From assembly GCA_020723805.1 (NCBI GenBank), contig DYID01000012.1:1-64000 (forward strand): a stretch of 64,000 bases of DNA. Direction: 5' to 3'. Within the stretch, counting starts at the first letter, position 1; each line of letters opens with the position of its first letter. This document shows positions 1 to 8,174 of this stretch, in pieces. The notes under the pieces are model-generated. The model did not search any database. It was not told the DNA's origin and saw only the letters and a list, made by a program, of their open reading frames with translations. Position numbers and translations under genes: made by a program. The stretch comes from Anaerolinea sp. (GTDB lineage: Bacteria > Chloroflexota > Anaerolineae > Anaerolineales > Villigracilaceae).

Positions 1-4
1 TGTC

Positions 5-418
5 TTATGGGCTGGCAGTCGAAGGGACAGGCGTAAGCGGGATAGGCGGCGCGGTGTTGGGTCCAAAGAGCCATGCAATGCCAAACAGAAGCACCACTGC
101 GGCAACGCCCGAACCGTTCAAGATCAAACCAGCGGCGGCGGTTTTTCGAGTCTTCTGATCATTGCCTTCTGTGTTGTTTCTGTGGCGGGCAACGGCGGCA
201 ATCAGCCAGCCAGGGATGCCCAGCACCAAACCGCCCAGCATGAGGAACACAGCCAAAAATCCGAGCGCTAAGAGCGGGGCATCGTCGGTGGGTCCGCCGG
301 GGAGTCTTACCCTTATCAAGATGCCCATTGCAACCAGAACCAGCCCAAACGACAGGATTCCCAATATCAGGCTGACCGTTGCCAGAAAGGCGGTCTTACG
401 ATCTTGTTGAGCGTTCAT
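5..418 (-). CDS. small hypothetical membrane protein, DUF4190-like
   Basis: A 137-residue protein with three hydrophobic segments: about residues 10-36, 48-78 and 93-118. A charged loop (RHRNNTEGNDQKTRKT) lies before the third segment, and a Pro/Thr-rich tail follows it. The pattern of two close helices, a basic loop and then a Gly-rich helix (AAAGLILNGSGVAAVVLL) resembles small DUF4190-type membrane proteins, but this is by eye only. The stop codon lies just inside the left edge, so the gene appears complete. No function can be given. It is read away from the ABC-F gene to its right. Confidence 0.6.
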   Translation of the reverse strand: MNAQQDRKTAFLATVSLILGILSFGLVLVAMGILIRVRLPGGPTDDAPLLALGFLAVFLMLGGLVLGIPGWLIAAVARHRNNTEGNDQKTRKTAAAGLILNGSGVAAVVLLFGIAWLFGPNTAPPIPLTPVPSTASP

Positions 419-624
419 TTTCGTCTCCTTGAAACCTGTAAATTACTGCATGGAAGCATTATTGCACAAACGGATGGCAAAAGGCAATCTGCAATTTCCG
501 TTTTATAATTCGGGGCGCAGTTACCAATTACCATTTACCAATTACTCAGTACACAACACTCCCTCACCGATTACCGATTACCGATTACTGATTACTGCTC
601 ACTTTCCACTGGTTACTTTCCCCC
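419..624. repeat. intergenic region with TTACCAATTAC-type simple repeats
   Basis: The gap between the membrane protein and the ABC-F gene holds repeated short units of the type TTACCAATTAC and CCGATTACCGATTAC (about 519-595). The same kind of unit appears inside the ABC-F coding sequence near 2363-2395. No gene is seen here. Promoters for the two divergent genes must lie in this stretch but no convincing pair of boxes stands out. Confidence 0.55.
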
Positions 625-2634
625 ATGTCCCTCATCACTGCAAGTTCCCTCTCTAAATCCTTCGGCGCAGAAGACCTTTTCAAGAACGTCACCTTTTCGG
701 TAGCGAAGGGTGCGCGGCTGGCGATTGTCGGTCCCAACGGCATCGGCAAGACGACTCTGCTGCGCATCCTCATCGGGCAGGAAGAACCCTCTTCAGGGAC
801 GGTGACGCGCGCGAAGAATCTGCGCATCGGCTACCTCTCGCAGGAGGCAGATTTCGAATTGCAAGGCGTGTTGTGGGACGTGTGCCTCGAGCCGTTCGCG
901 GACCTCATCCGTATGCAGGGGGAGTTGGAAAAACTCGAAGTGGAAATGTCAGACCCGATTAAACGGGACCAGGCTTTGGTCCGGTATGGAAGCGTACAGC
1001 ACGAGTTCGAACGGCGCGGCGGATACACCTATCCCGTGCGCATCAAGCAAGTCCTGACAGGCTTGGGATTCGACGAATCCGATTTCCACATGTCGCTCGA
1101 TCACTTGTCGGGAGGGCAGCGCACGCGCGCACATTTGGCGCGTCTGCTGCTCTCGAACCCCGATTTGCTTTTGCTCGACGAACCGACCAATCATCTCGAC
1201 ATTCACGCCGTGGAGTGGCTCGAAGGGTATCTCACGCAGTGGGAGGGCGCGGCGATCATCGTCTCGCACGACCGTTACTTTTTGGATCACACCTGCAACG
1301 CCCTGCTGGAAATGGCGGTCAATGGCGCGGAATATTACCGCGGCAACTACACCACTTACTTGAACGAGCGCGAAATCCGCTGGGCGCATCGCTTCGAGAT
1401 TTTCGAAAGCGAAAAAGAAAAACTGCTCAAGGAAGTGGAGTACATCAAGAAAAACATTTCGGGGCAGAACACGCTGCAGGCGAAAGGCAAACTCAAACGG
1501 CTGACGCGCATCGTGCAGGCAATCGAACAGGTGGGGCTGGAAGCGCTCAACCAGAACTGGTCGCAATTGGATGTGGAGACCACCACCAGCCCGTTCAGCG
1601 TGGAGGAAGCCGAGCGGCGCGTGCGCGCTTTGCGTCCGCCCCAGCGCACCCTGCCCGACCTGCATCTGCATCTGCGCACGGCAAGCCGCTCCGGCGACCT
1701 GGTCCTGCGCACGAAGAATCTCGTGGTGGGCTATCCGCCCGAAAACGGACTGCCCGAAAAGGTTTTGTTCTCCTGCCCCGACCTCGAATTGAGACGCCTC
1801 GACTGCGCCGCATTGATCGGACCGAACGGCGCGGGCAAGTCCACCTTCCTGAAGACCATCCTCGGCTCTCTCTCCCCTCTGGCTGGGGAGGTGATTCTGG
1901 GAGCGAGTCTGCACGTCGGCTATTTTGCGCAGGCGCACGAAGGGCTCGACCCCGAGAAGACCGTGCTGGAGGAAATCATGTCGGCGTCGGGGATGCTCCC
2001 CTATCAGGCGCGCGACTACCTCGGTAAATATCTCTTCTCCGGCGACGACGCTTTCAAGAAAGTCTCCATGCTCTCCGGCGGCGAACGCGGACGCCTTGCC
2101 CTCGCCAAACTTGCCCTGCAGGATACCAACCTGCTCCTGCTCGACGAACCCACCAACCATCTCGACATCCCTTCGCAGGAGGTGCTGCAATCGGTGCTGG
2201 ATAATTACCAGGGCACAATCCTGCTCGTCAGCCATGACCGTTATCTGATTGACGCGCTCGCCACTCAAATCTGGGAAATCAACCCCGACGAATCACAGTT
2301 GACGGTCTTCAAAGGCACCTACTCGCAGATGAAAGAGGAACGCGAGAAGGAAGCGGCGCGCCAAATTACCAATCCCCCATTACCCATTACGAATGCGCGT
2401 ACGGCGAAGAACGCAAAGAACAAAGAAACGAAAGAGGAAAGAAGAAAGATCGCGCAGTTACAGGAGTTGGAAAATACGATTGCCGAACTCGAAGCGGCGC
2501 TGGCGAATCTCACCGCGCAGTTGGAGAGTCCGTTTGTCAAGCCGCAGGAGGTCGCCAAACTGGGGATGGAATATGAGCGTGTTCAAAGGGAGATGGATGA
2601 GAAGTTGAACGAATGGGAGAGGATGCAGCGATAA
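625..2634 (+). CDS. ABC-F family ATP-binding protein
   Basis: A soluble protein of 669 residues with two ABC ATPase modules and no membrane segments, the ABC-F layout. ABC-F proteins bind the ribosome and act in translation control or antibiotic protection. Module 1 has Walker A GPNGIGKTT near residue 37 and signature LSGGQRTR. Module 2 has GPNGAGKST and signature LSGGERGR, and both have LLLLDEPTNHLDI Walker B regions. The basic, helical linker between them (GQNTLQAKGKLKRLTR) is typical. The C-terminus is a coiled coil (ENTIAELEAALANLTAQL) as in Uup-like members. Between module 2 and the coiled coil is a low-complexity stretch (QITNPPLPITNARTAKNAKN) that looks derived from dispersed repeats. 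The exact subfamily (Uup, EttA or resistance type) is not decided. Confidence 0.93.
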   Translation: MSLITASSLSKSFGAEDLFKNVTFSVAKGARLAIVGPNGIGKTTLLRILIGQEEPSSGTVTRAKNLRIGYLSQEADFELQGVLWDVCLEPFADLIRMQGELEKLEVEMSDPIKRDQALVRYGSVQHEFERRGGYTYPVRIKQVLTGLGFDESDFHMSLDHLSGGQRTRAHLARLLLSNPDLLLLDEPTNHLDIHAVEWLEGYLTQWEGAAIIVSHDRYFLDHTCNALLEMAVNGAEYYRGNYTTYLNEREIRWAHRFEIFESEKEKLLKEVEYIKKNISGQNTLQAKGKLKRLTRIVQAIEQVGLEALNQNWSQLDVETTTSPFSVEEAERRVRALRPPQRTLPDLHLHLRTASRSGDLVLRTKNLVVGYPPENGLPEKVLFSCPDLELRRLDCAALIGPNGAGKSTFLKTILGSLSPLAGEVILGASLHVGYFAQAHEGLDPEKTVLEEIMSASGMLPYQARDYLGKYLFSGDDAFKKVSMLSGGERGRLALAKLALQDTNLLLLDEPTNHLDIPSQEVLQSVLDNYQGTILLVSHDRYLIDALATQIWEINPDESQLTVFKGTYSQMKEEREKEAARQITNPPLPITNARTAKNAKNKETKEERRKIAQLQELENTIAELEAALANLTAQLESPFVKPQEVAKLGMEYERVQREMDEKLNEWERMQR

Positions 2635-2726
2635 AGCGCTGTATTGTTTTTAGATACGGGAGACTTCTGTTTTCAAAAGGAAGCATGCATGTGCTGGAAG
2701 ATCTAACTGCAATGTGACATTAAATA

Positions 2727-2756
2727 CCAAAGGCTGGAAGCGTTCCCAGCCTTTGG
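2727..2756. terminator. bidirectional hairpin between convergent genes
   Basis: An 11-bp perfect inverted repeat (CCAAAGGCTGG / CCAGCCTTTGG) with an 8-base loop lies between the ends of the ABC-F gene and the convergent small gene pair. The T-run is weak on both sides, so this is a likely but not certain terminator. Confidence 0.6.
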
Positions 2757-2781
2757 CTAATTTGGGTCTAAACCAAAGCAT

Positions 2782-3015
2782 TTAGGTCGCCAAAGCCAAT
2801 TCCTTAATCAGCGTTTGCGGTAACGAGATTGGCGAGAAGCAACTGGCAGGAAACAGATAATCCTCGCCTGATTCGTCAACAACGCGAAGCATTTTGTGAC
2901 TTTCCGCTTCTTTATCGGGAATGACTCGATAAATCTTGCGCGGCTCCAGAGAAGCCTGATAGCCTTCATTGTTGATGCAGACCACAAATTGGGGAGTTCC
3001 TTTAGCCATAATCAT
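2782..3015 (-). CDS. conserved small hypothetical protein (second of a pair)
   Basis: A 77-residue protein with a compact beta-rich look: CINNEGYQASLEPRKIYRVI, then LRVVDESGEDYLFPASCF. The pattern resembles small proteins of cyanobacteria and Chloroflexota with a VIDESGEDYLYP-type motif, recalled without a database search. Its start overlaps the stop of the upstream 80-residue gene by four bases, so the two are translationally coupled and probably work together. A two-gene toxin-antitoxin arrangement is possible but nothing in the sequence shows a toxin fold. Confidence 0.6.
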   Translation of the reverse strand: MIMAKGTPQFVVCINNEGYQASLEPRKIYRVIPDKEAESHKMLRVVDESGEDYLFPASCFSPISLPQTLIKELALAT

Positions 3016-3254
3016 TTCCCTAGAATACGTTTGATCTTGAAATCTTTCCTGCCAATTCCATGTGCTTCATACCAATGAATCTCAGCAAAGACAATTGTGT
3101 CATCTGCCAGGCGGACTGTAGCGACGCCTTTCAGTTTTCTCCAGCGTCCCCTGCCATACATCCTTTGCAGACGATCAAGTTCACGAATCGAACGTCCAAT
3201 GGCAACCGTTTTAACATCTGTAATCTCGCTGAGAATTTCGAGTCCAGAGTCCAT
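3012..3254 (-). CDS. conserved small hypothetical protein (first of a pair)
   Basis: An 80-residue basic protein: ITDVKTVAIGRSIRELDRLQ, then YGRGRWRKLKGVATVRL, then AEIHWYEAHGIGRKDFKIKR. The WRKLKG and IHWYEAHGIG(R/K)KD motifs resemble a family of hypothetical proteins that I recall from cyanobacteria. It is coupled to the following gene by a four-base overlap. A toxin or RNA-binding role can be imagined from the basic, RelE-sized sequence, but no catalytic residues can be named. Confidence 0.62.
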   Translation of the reverse strand: MDSGLEILSEITDVKTVAIGRSIRELDRLQRMYGRGRWRKLKGVATVRLADDTIVFAEIHWYEAHGIGRKDFKIKRILGK

Positions 3255-3319
3255 GATTGTGTTGGTGTTCCAACATAATTATACGCCAAATCGTAACTGC
3301 ATCCTTGAGCCCCTCTCCC

Positions 3320-3430
3320 GGGGAGTGTCCAATGTTGTGGGTTTAGCCACAGAGAGCGCAGAGATTTTGAGATTTTTCTCAGATCTCTCGTGGCAGAAAA
3401 ATCTTTAGCCCATTCTTTTAGACACTCCCC
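3320..3430. repeat. inverted-repeat element, family F copy 1 (GAGTGTC ends)
   Basis: Perfect 10-bp terminal inverted repeats (GGGGAGTGTC / GACACTCCCC) bound a 111-bp element. The inside holds a CCACAGAGAGCGCAGAG unit of the kind often scattered in environmental genomes. The right half, read in reverse, matches the left half of the element at 41032-41158 (GAGTGTCTAAAAG..GGGCTAAAG). It fills most of the gap before the kinase gene; no gene is seen in it. Confidence 0.6.
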
Positions 3431-3533
3431 TCTCCCGTTCGTCCCGGGCATCGTACCGCCATTTCTGCAATCCAAATGTATCGCTTGCGCTCCAGCCGCC
3501 TCGTTATACTAGACTTCAGGCACTGGAGCGCAA

Positions 3534-5627
3534 GTGAACGCACCCCAACAGAAGTTCAACCGTTACGAAATTCTCGCCGAACTGGGCGTCGGAGGCATGG
3601 CGACCGTCTATCGCGCCTACGACCCGCTCTTCGAGCGCGAAGTGGCGCTCAAAGTCCTCAAACGCGAACTGCTCGAAGACCCCGAACTGCGCGAACGCTT
3701 CACGCGCGAAACCAAAATCATCGCCAAACTCGAACATGCCGCCATCGTCCCCGTCTATGACGTGGGTCACGACAACGAGCAATTGTTCTACGTCATGCGC
3801 TACATGAGCGGCGGCTCCCTCTCCGACCGCATCGCCGCCGGCACCCTCGACCTCGACCAGACCGCCCATATCCTCCTGCGCCTCGCCGACGCCCTCGACT
3901 ACGCCCACCGCAAAGGCATCGTCCACCGCGACCTCAAGCCCGCCAACATCCTCTTCGACGAGGTCGGCAACGCCTTCATCTCCGATTTTGGCATCGCCAA
4001 ATTTGCCCAGGCGGCAACCCGCATCACCCACTCCGGCATCATCGGCACCCCGCGCTACATGAGCCCCGAACAGGCGCGCGGCGAAGAGACCGACGGGCGC
4101 AGCGACCTCTACAGCCTCGCCGTGTTGCTCTTCGAAATCCTGAGCGGCAAAGCCCCCTTCGAAGCCACCACCCCCCTCGCCCTCGCCTTCAAACACGCCA
4201 CCCAGCCCCCGCCCGACCTGCTCACCGTCAACCCCAGCCTTCCCCCGGCGTTGAGCGCCATCCTCAAAAAAGCCATGGCGAAAGAGCCGGATGACCGTTA
4301 CGACACCTGCGCCGAATTCGCAAACGCTTTCCTCGAGGCATTGCCCGCCAACGCCGCCCCCAACGCCAAACTCCTCACCCCCCTGCCGCCGCGCACGCCC
4401 CCGCCGCGCCGCTCTGAGGCGCCCACCCAGGCTCCGGCGGCAGAACCAGCCCGCAGGTCCAGCAAGAACCGTTGGATGATGACGGGCATCGCCGCCTTGG
4501 CAATCCTCCTCTTGGGACTGTGGGCATCTCTCAGCTCTCCAACCAACGTCCCGCCCGCCTCGCCCTCCGACCCGGTCACTGTCGCCGTCACGAACAGCCC
4601 TCTCTCCCCGACGCCTTCCCCCACCACCTCGGCAACGATCACCCCCACAGCGACCCTCGTCCCTTCGCCTACTGCCGTCCCCGTCGCTGCGCCCGGCGGC
4701 GCAGTGGGGCTGGCATTCACCTCCAACCGCGAGGTGTACCTGATGGACATCGAGGGCAAAACCTTCAAACAACTGACCAACACCCGCCTCCCCAAATTCG
4801 ACCTGCAATGGCTGCCCGGCGCGAACAAACTGCTCTACGGCGAGGGCAAATGCATCTATCAAGTGGACGCGGACGCGGCTCAGCCTCAACCCGAACGCCT
4901 CTTCTGCTTCAACGCCGAATACTTCGAGGGCTTCCGCCTCTCGCCCGATGGTCGCTATGCCGCCATCAGCATCGAACGGCGGCTCCTCGTCCTCCCCTAC
5001 GACCCCGCCCGTCTGGCAGCTGCCCCGTCCGCATTTGAACTCCAGCGCCTGCCAGAGACCTGCATCAATTATCTCGATGTGGCGGTCAAAAGCACACAAT
5101 GGTCGGCAGACGGCACACGCCTGGCGCTGCTCTACCAAAGCGCCATCGGTCAGGGGATTGGTAACACCGTGCGCATCCTGCAGGTGGACCTGCAACGATG
5201 CAGCGACGTGAACCCGCTGGTGATTGACGAGTTTCCCGGCAGGCGCTTTATCCCCGAAGGCTACACCAAATACCCCCTCATCCCGTCCTATCACTGGGAT
5301 GGCGGCAGCCGTTTCCTCTTCAATACCTTCATCCGCAACGGCGGCTACGGCGCGCTCTACCTGTACGATACATCCTCCACGCAGGAGACCCTGCTCGACC
5401 CCGTGCAAGGCAAATGTTGTTACCGCGGCGCCACCTTCAGCCCCGATGGCACCTACCTCCTCTTCGCCTTTCAGGATATTGACAAAGGGGCAGACAGCCG
5501 CACGGAGTTGTACTACATCCCATTGGATGGAAGCGGGGATGTCGCTCCGCTCCGCCTCCCGCTCGGATTTTTCACCGACCTGCGCGAGAACATCCTGTTT
5601 GCCCTGCGCCCGCCGCCTCAACCCTGA
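3534..5627 (+). CDS. transmembrane Ser/Thr protein kinase with TolB/propeller-like outer domain
   Basis: A eukaryote-like (Hanks-type) protein kinase of 697 residues. Residues 10-270 form the kinase domain: Gly loop GVGGMATVY, Lys40 in VALKVL, HRD at 131-133 followed by LKPANI, DFG near 151, and GTPRYMSPEQ. A Pro-rich juxtamembrane stretch leads to one membrane helix at about 315-335. After a Thr/Pro/Ser-rich linker, the outer part (from about 395) reads like TolB or WD40-type repeats (AFTSNREVYLMDIEGKTFKQL, SPDGRYAAIS, FSPDGTYLLFAF). The kinase is cytoplasmic and the propeller is likely an outside sensor. The start is GTG with GGAG upstream; TATACT at 3505-3510 may be the -10. No phosphatase gene is adjacent. 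Confidence 0.92.
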   Translation: MNAPQQKFNRYEILAELGVGGMATVYRAYDPLFEREVALKVLKRELLEDPELRERFTRETKIIAKLEHAAIVPVYDVGHDNEQLFYVMRYMSGGSLSDRIAAGTLDLDQTAHILLRLADALDYAHRKGIVHRDLKPANILFDEVGNAFISDFGIAKFAQAATRITHSGIIGTPRYMSPEQARGEETDGRSDLYSLAVLLFEILSGKAPFEATTPLALAFKHATQPPPDLLTVNPSLPPALSAILKKAMAKEPDDRYDTCAEFANAFLEALPANAAPNAKLLTPLPPRTPPPRRSEAPTQAPAAEPARRSSKNRWMMTGIAALAILLLGLWASLSSPTNVPPASPSDPVTVAVTNSPLSPTPSPTTSATITPTATLVPSPTAVPVAAPGGAVGLAFTSNREVYLMDIEGKTFKQLTNTRLPKFDLQWLPGANKLLYGEGKCIYQVDADAAQPQPERLFCFNAEYFEGFRLSPDGRYAAISIERRLLVLPYDPARLAAAPSAFELQRLPETCINYLDVAVKSTQWSADGTRLALLYQSAIGQGIGNTVRILQVDLQRCSDVNPLVIDEFPGRRFIPEGYTKYPLIPSYHWDGGSRFLFNTFIRNGGYGALYLYDTSSTQETLLDPVQGKCCYRGATFSPDGTYLLFAFQDIDKGADSRTELYYIPLDGSGDVAPLRLPLGFFTDLRENILFALRPPPQP

Positions 5628-5659
5628 CCTTCAACCTGCTCCATCATCCCCAAGCCCTG

Positions 5660-5680
5660 CCGCCTCCCCGGCGGTTTTTT
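5660..5680 (+). terminator. rho-independent terminator after the kinase gene
   Basis: A short GC stem (CCGCC / GGCGG, 5-base loop) is followed directly by TTTTTT, 32 bases behind the kinase stop codon. Confidence 0.75.
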
Positions 5681-5694
5681 CTTTTCATCGGTCG

Positions 5695-5700
5695 TATAAT
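5695..5700 (+). promoter_or_regulatory. -10 box of the aldo/keto reductase gene
   Basis: A perfect TATAAT stands 32 bases before the ATG, just behind the terminator of the previous gene. No good -35 is seen at the expected distance. A strong AGGAGG ribosome site precedes the start codon. Confidence 0.55.
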
Positions 5701-5732
5701 CCGCTGCAACCGACAACCAACAGGAGGATGTC

Positions 5733-6716
5733 ATGCAATACGTCAACCTCGGCAAAACGGGAATGAAGGTCTCGCGGCTGTGCCTGGGCATGATGAGTTA
5801 CGGCTCCAAGCGCTGGCGCGAATGGGTGTTGGAGGAAGAGGAAGCCAAGCCCTTCGTGCGCCGCGCGCTGGAGGCAGGTATCAACTTCTTCGACACAGCG
5901 GATGTTTATTCCACCAGTGAAAGCGAACGCATCACCGGCAAACTGCTCCGCGAGTTCGGCGTGAAGCGCGAAAACGTCATCGTCGCCACCAAGGTTCACG
6001 GGCAGATGAGCGACGACGTCAACGACCGCGGACTCTCGCGCAAGCACATCCTGGATTCGATTGACAAATCCCTCCAGCGCCTCGGCATGGACTACGTGGA
6101 CTTGTACCAAATCCACCGCTGGGACTACCAGACTCCCATCGAGGAAACGATGGAAGCGCTCAACGACGTAGTGCGGGCGGGCAAGGCGCGGTACATCGGC
6201 GCATCGTCCATGTTCGCGTGGCAGTTTGCCAAGGCGCAGTACACTGCCCAAAGTCACGGCTGGACGCGCTTCGTCTCGATGCAAAATCACTACAACCTCG
6301 TCTATCGCGAGGAGGAACGCGAGATGATTCCGCTGTGTCTCGATCAGGGCGTGGGGCTCATCCCCTGGAGTCCCATGGCGCGCGGGTTCTTCGCTGGAAA
6401 CCGCAAACGCGGAGGCGGCGGCGAGACGGTCCGCGCCAGGAATGACCCCTTTGCCAACAACCTGTATTTCCGCGAGGATGATTTCGTGGTGGCAGAGCGC
6501 GTGGCAGAAGTGGCAAAGGAACGCGGCGTGACGGGTCCACAGATTGCGCTGGCATGGCTGTTGAACAAGCCGCACATCACCGCTCCCATCATCGGCGCGA
6601 CCAAAATGGAACACCTCGACCAGGCGATTGCCGCGCTCGATATTCGGTTGACCGACGAGGAAGTAAAGCGGCTCGAAGAACCCTACAAACCGCATCCGGT
6701 GCTGGGGCATTCGTAG
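5733..6716 (+). CDS. aldo/keto reductase
   Basis: A 327-residue NADP(H)-dependent oxidoreductase of the aldo/keto reductase superfamily, TIM-barrel type. Family signs are the N-terminal MQYVNLGKTGMKVSRLCLG, the catalytic Asp/Tyr region FFDTADVYSTSESER, the catalytic Lys region VIVATKVHG, the LGMDYVDLYQIHRWD motif with the active-site His, and the C-terminal cofactor region ITAPIIGATKMEHLDQAI. It has its own promoter, a strong SD and no operon partners. The physiological substrate cannot be read from the sequence; proteins like this reduce aldehydes or ketones, or metabolise sugar derivatives. Confidence 0.93.
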   Translation: MQYVNLGKTGMKVSRLCLGMMSYGSKRWREWVLEEEEAKPFVRRALEAGINFFDTADVYSTSESERITGKLLREFGVKRENVIVATKVHGQMSDDVNDRGLSRKHILDSIDKSLQRLGMDYVDLYQIHRWDYQTPIEETMEALNDVVRAGKARYIGASSMFAWQFAKAQYTAQSHGWTRFVSMQNHYNLVYREEEREMIPLCLDQGVGLIPWSPMARGFFAGNRKRGGGGETVRARNDPFANNLYFREDDFVVAERVAEVAKERGVTGPQIALAWLLNKPHITAPIIGATKMEHLDQAIAALDIRLTDEEVKRLEEPYKPHPVLGHS

Positions 6717-6770
6717 CTTTTCACCACAAAGGTCACAAAGGATTAAAACCTCACCTTACGCAGTTCCTTC

Positions 6771-6830
6771 GTAGCGCGACATTTATGTCGCCTGAAAACG
6801 TGAGATACCCTTCGACAGGCTCAGCGCAAG
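6771..6830. repeat. dispersed repeat, family A copy 1 (GTAGCGCGACATTT type)
   Basis: The unit GTAGCGCGACATTTATGTCG followed by GCCTGAAAACGTGAGATA and then CCTTCGACAGGCTCAG lies between the reductase and nucleotidyltransferase genes. Related units, in other order or orientation, occur at 9928-10013 and 56078-56146. A half-site ACCTTACGC lies just before it, as in the other two copies. Confidence 0.55.
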
Positions 6831-6913
6831 CCTTTGTGGTTAACTTTATCTGCTTTTCCCCGTCTTTTCATTGGTACAATAGCAGGGCAAATCACCGAAA
6901 ACGGAGCCGAACG

Positions 6914-7948
6914 TTGACTGAAACCTTCAAAATCGCCATCCCCATGGCAGGCTGGGGAACGCGCATGAGACCCCACACGTACAGCAAGCCCAAACCGCTC
7001 GTCAGCGTGGCAGGGAAAACCACCCTCGAACACCTGCTCGACATGTTCAACACCATGCCGAACCCCGAAAACTTGGAATATGTGTTCATCGTGGGTCCCT
7101 TCCTCGGCGAGACGCAAATCCCCGCCTTCATCAAGGAAAAATATCCGCACATCAAGGCGCACTATGTGGTCCAGCACGAGATGAAGGGACAATCCCATGC
7201 CCTGTGGCTGGCGCGCGAATACCTGCACGGACCGATGCAAATGGTCTTTTCGGATACCCTCATCGAGACGGACTTTTCGTTCCTCGCGCACGAGACCGCC
7301 GATTCGGTCGCCTGGGTCATGCCGGTCCCCGATCCGCGCCGCTTTGGGGTGGCGGAGGTGGGCGAAGACGGTTACGTCAAACGCTTCATCGAAAAACCCC
7401 AGACGATGGAAAACAACCTGGTCATTGCCGGCTGTTACTACTTCCGCGAGGGGCAGGAACTGATTGCCGCCATCGAGGAACAATTCCGCCGCAATCACAT
7501 GCTCAAGAACGAATACTTCCTCGCCGACGCCATGACCATCATGGTCGAACGCGGGGCAAAGATTCGTGTCCATGAGATTGACACCTGGCTGGACACCGGC
7601 ACCATCGAAGCCACGCTGGAGACCAACAAAATCCTCCTCGAACGCGGCGCGGCAAACGTCACGCAGGATGAGCAGCGCGGTACTGTGCTGATCAACGCCC
7701 CCTCCTTTGTCCATCCCAGCGCCGAGATCGAACAGGCGGTCATCGGTCCCTTTGCCTCCATTGGACCCAACTGCAAGATCAGCCAGGCGGTCATTCAGGA
7801 AAGCATCATCGAGGCAGGCACAACCATCAAACGCACGGCGCTGACCCGTTCGCTGATTGGACGCAATTGTTATGTGGAAGGACAACCGAACAAGGAAGAA
7901 CCGCTGATTTTGAACATCGGCGACGACAGTTCGGTGGTATCGAAATAA
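6914..7948 (+). CDS. sugar-phosphate nucleotidyltransferase with left-handed beta-helix tail
   Basis: Makes an NDP-sugar from a sugar 1-phosphate and a nucleoside triphosphate. Residues 4-230 are the nucleotidyltransferase fold: KIAIPMAGWGTRMRPHTYSK with the signature Gly and Arg residues and the PKPLV motif, metal-site Asp in FSDTLIE, and FIEKP. The C-terminal part has hexapeptide repeats of the left-handed beta-helix (VHPSAEIEQAVIGPFASIG). The start is set as TTG at 6914 because the conserved N-terminal strand needs it and GGAG lies seven bases upstream; the next ATG would cut into the fold. The exact sugar (glucose or GlcNAc) is unknown. A tiny gene follows one base after the stop. Confidence 0.88.
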   Translation: MTETFKIAIPMAGWGTRMRPHTYSKPKPLVSVAGKTTLEHLLDMFNTMPNPENLEYVFIVGPFLGETQIPAFIKEKYPHIKAHYVVQHEMKGQSHALWLAREYLHGPMQMVFSDTLIETDFSFLAHETADSVAWVMPVPDPRRFGVAEVGEDGYVKRFIEKPQTMENNLVIAGCYYFREGQELIAAIEEQFRRNHMLKNEYFLADAMTIMVERGAKIRVHEIDTWLDTGTIEATLETNKILLERGAANVTQDEQRGTVLINAPSFVHPSAEIEQAVIGPFASIGPNCKISQAVIQESIIEAGTTIKRTALTRSLIGRNCYVEGQPNKEEPLILNIGDDSSVVSK

Positions 7949-7949
7949 A

Positions 7950-8159
7950 ATGAACACCGTCGAGTGCCGCTCCGATTCCACCTTTGCCGAACGCCCGCTC
8001 TCCCTCACCTGGCAGGGATGCCGCTACGAAATTGCGGAAATCTTTGCCCGCTGGCGCGGACCCGCCGAGCGCGGCTTCCGCGTCAAAACCACCGACGGGC
8101 AGGCTTTTGAAATTACTTATCGGGAAATCCCCGATGAATGGCATGTTCAACCCATCTAA
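7950..8159 (+). CDS. small hypothetical protein, DUF6504-like
   Basis: A 69-residue protein whose ATG follows the nucleotidyltransferase stop by one base, so it is translated from the same message. The pattern RPLSLTWQGCRYEIAEIFARW, then FRVKTTDGQAFEITYRE and WHVQPI, resembles small DUF6504-type beta proteins with WRG.RY...W and Tyr/Trp residues; this is from memory. Function unknown. The aminotransferase starts 15 bases later, so all three genes may form one operon. Confidence 0.62.
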   Translation: MNTVECRSDSTFAERPLSLTWQGCRYEIAEIFARWRGPAERGFRVKTTDGQAFEITYREIPDEWHVQPI

Positions 8160-8174
8160 ATTCATGGAGGTTCA

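Noticed and set aside
949-2268. Long open frame on the minus strand opposite the ABC-F gene
   Set aside because: It is the antisense shadow of a GC-rich gene; no ribosome site and no protein family features.
3516-5621. 701-codon open frame opposite the kinase gene
   Set aside because: Gly/Arg/Val-rich antisense reading typical of high-GC third positions; the plus-strand frame carries all kinase motifs.
6554-6913. N-terminal extension of the nucleotidyltransferase
   Set aside because: It overlaps the aldo/keto reductase 3' end and a repeat; the conserved fold starts at the TTG with a GGAG site.
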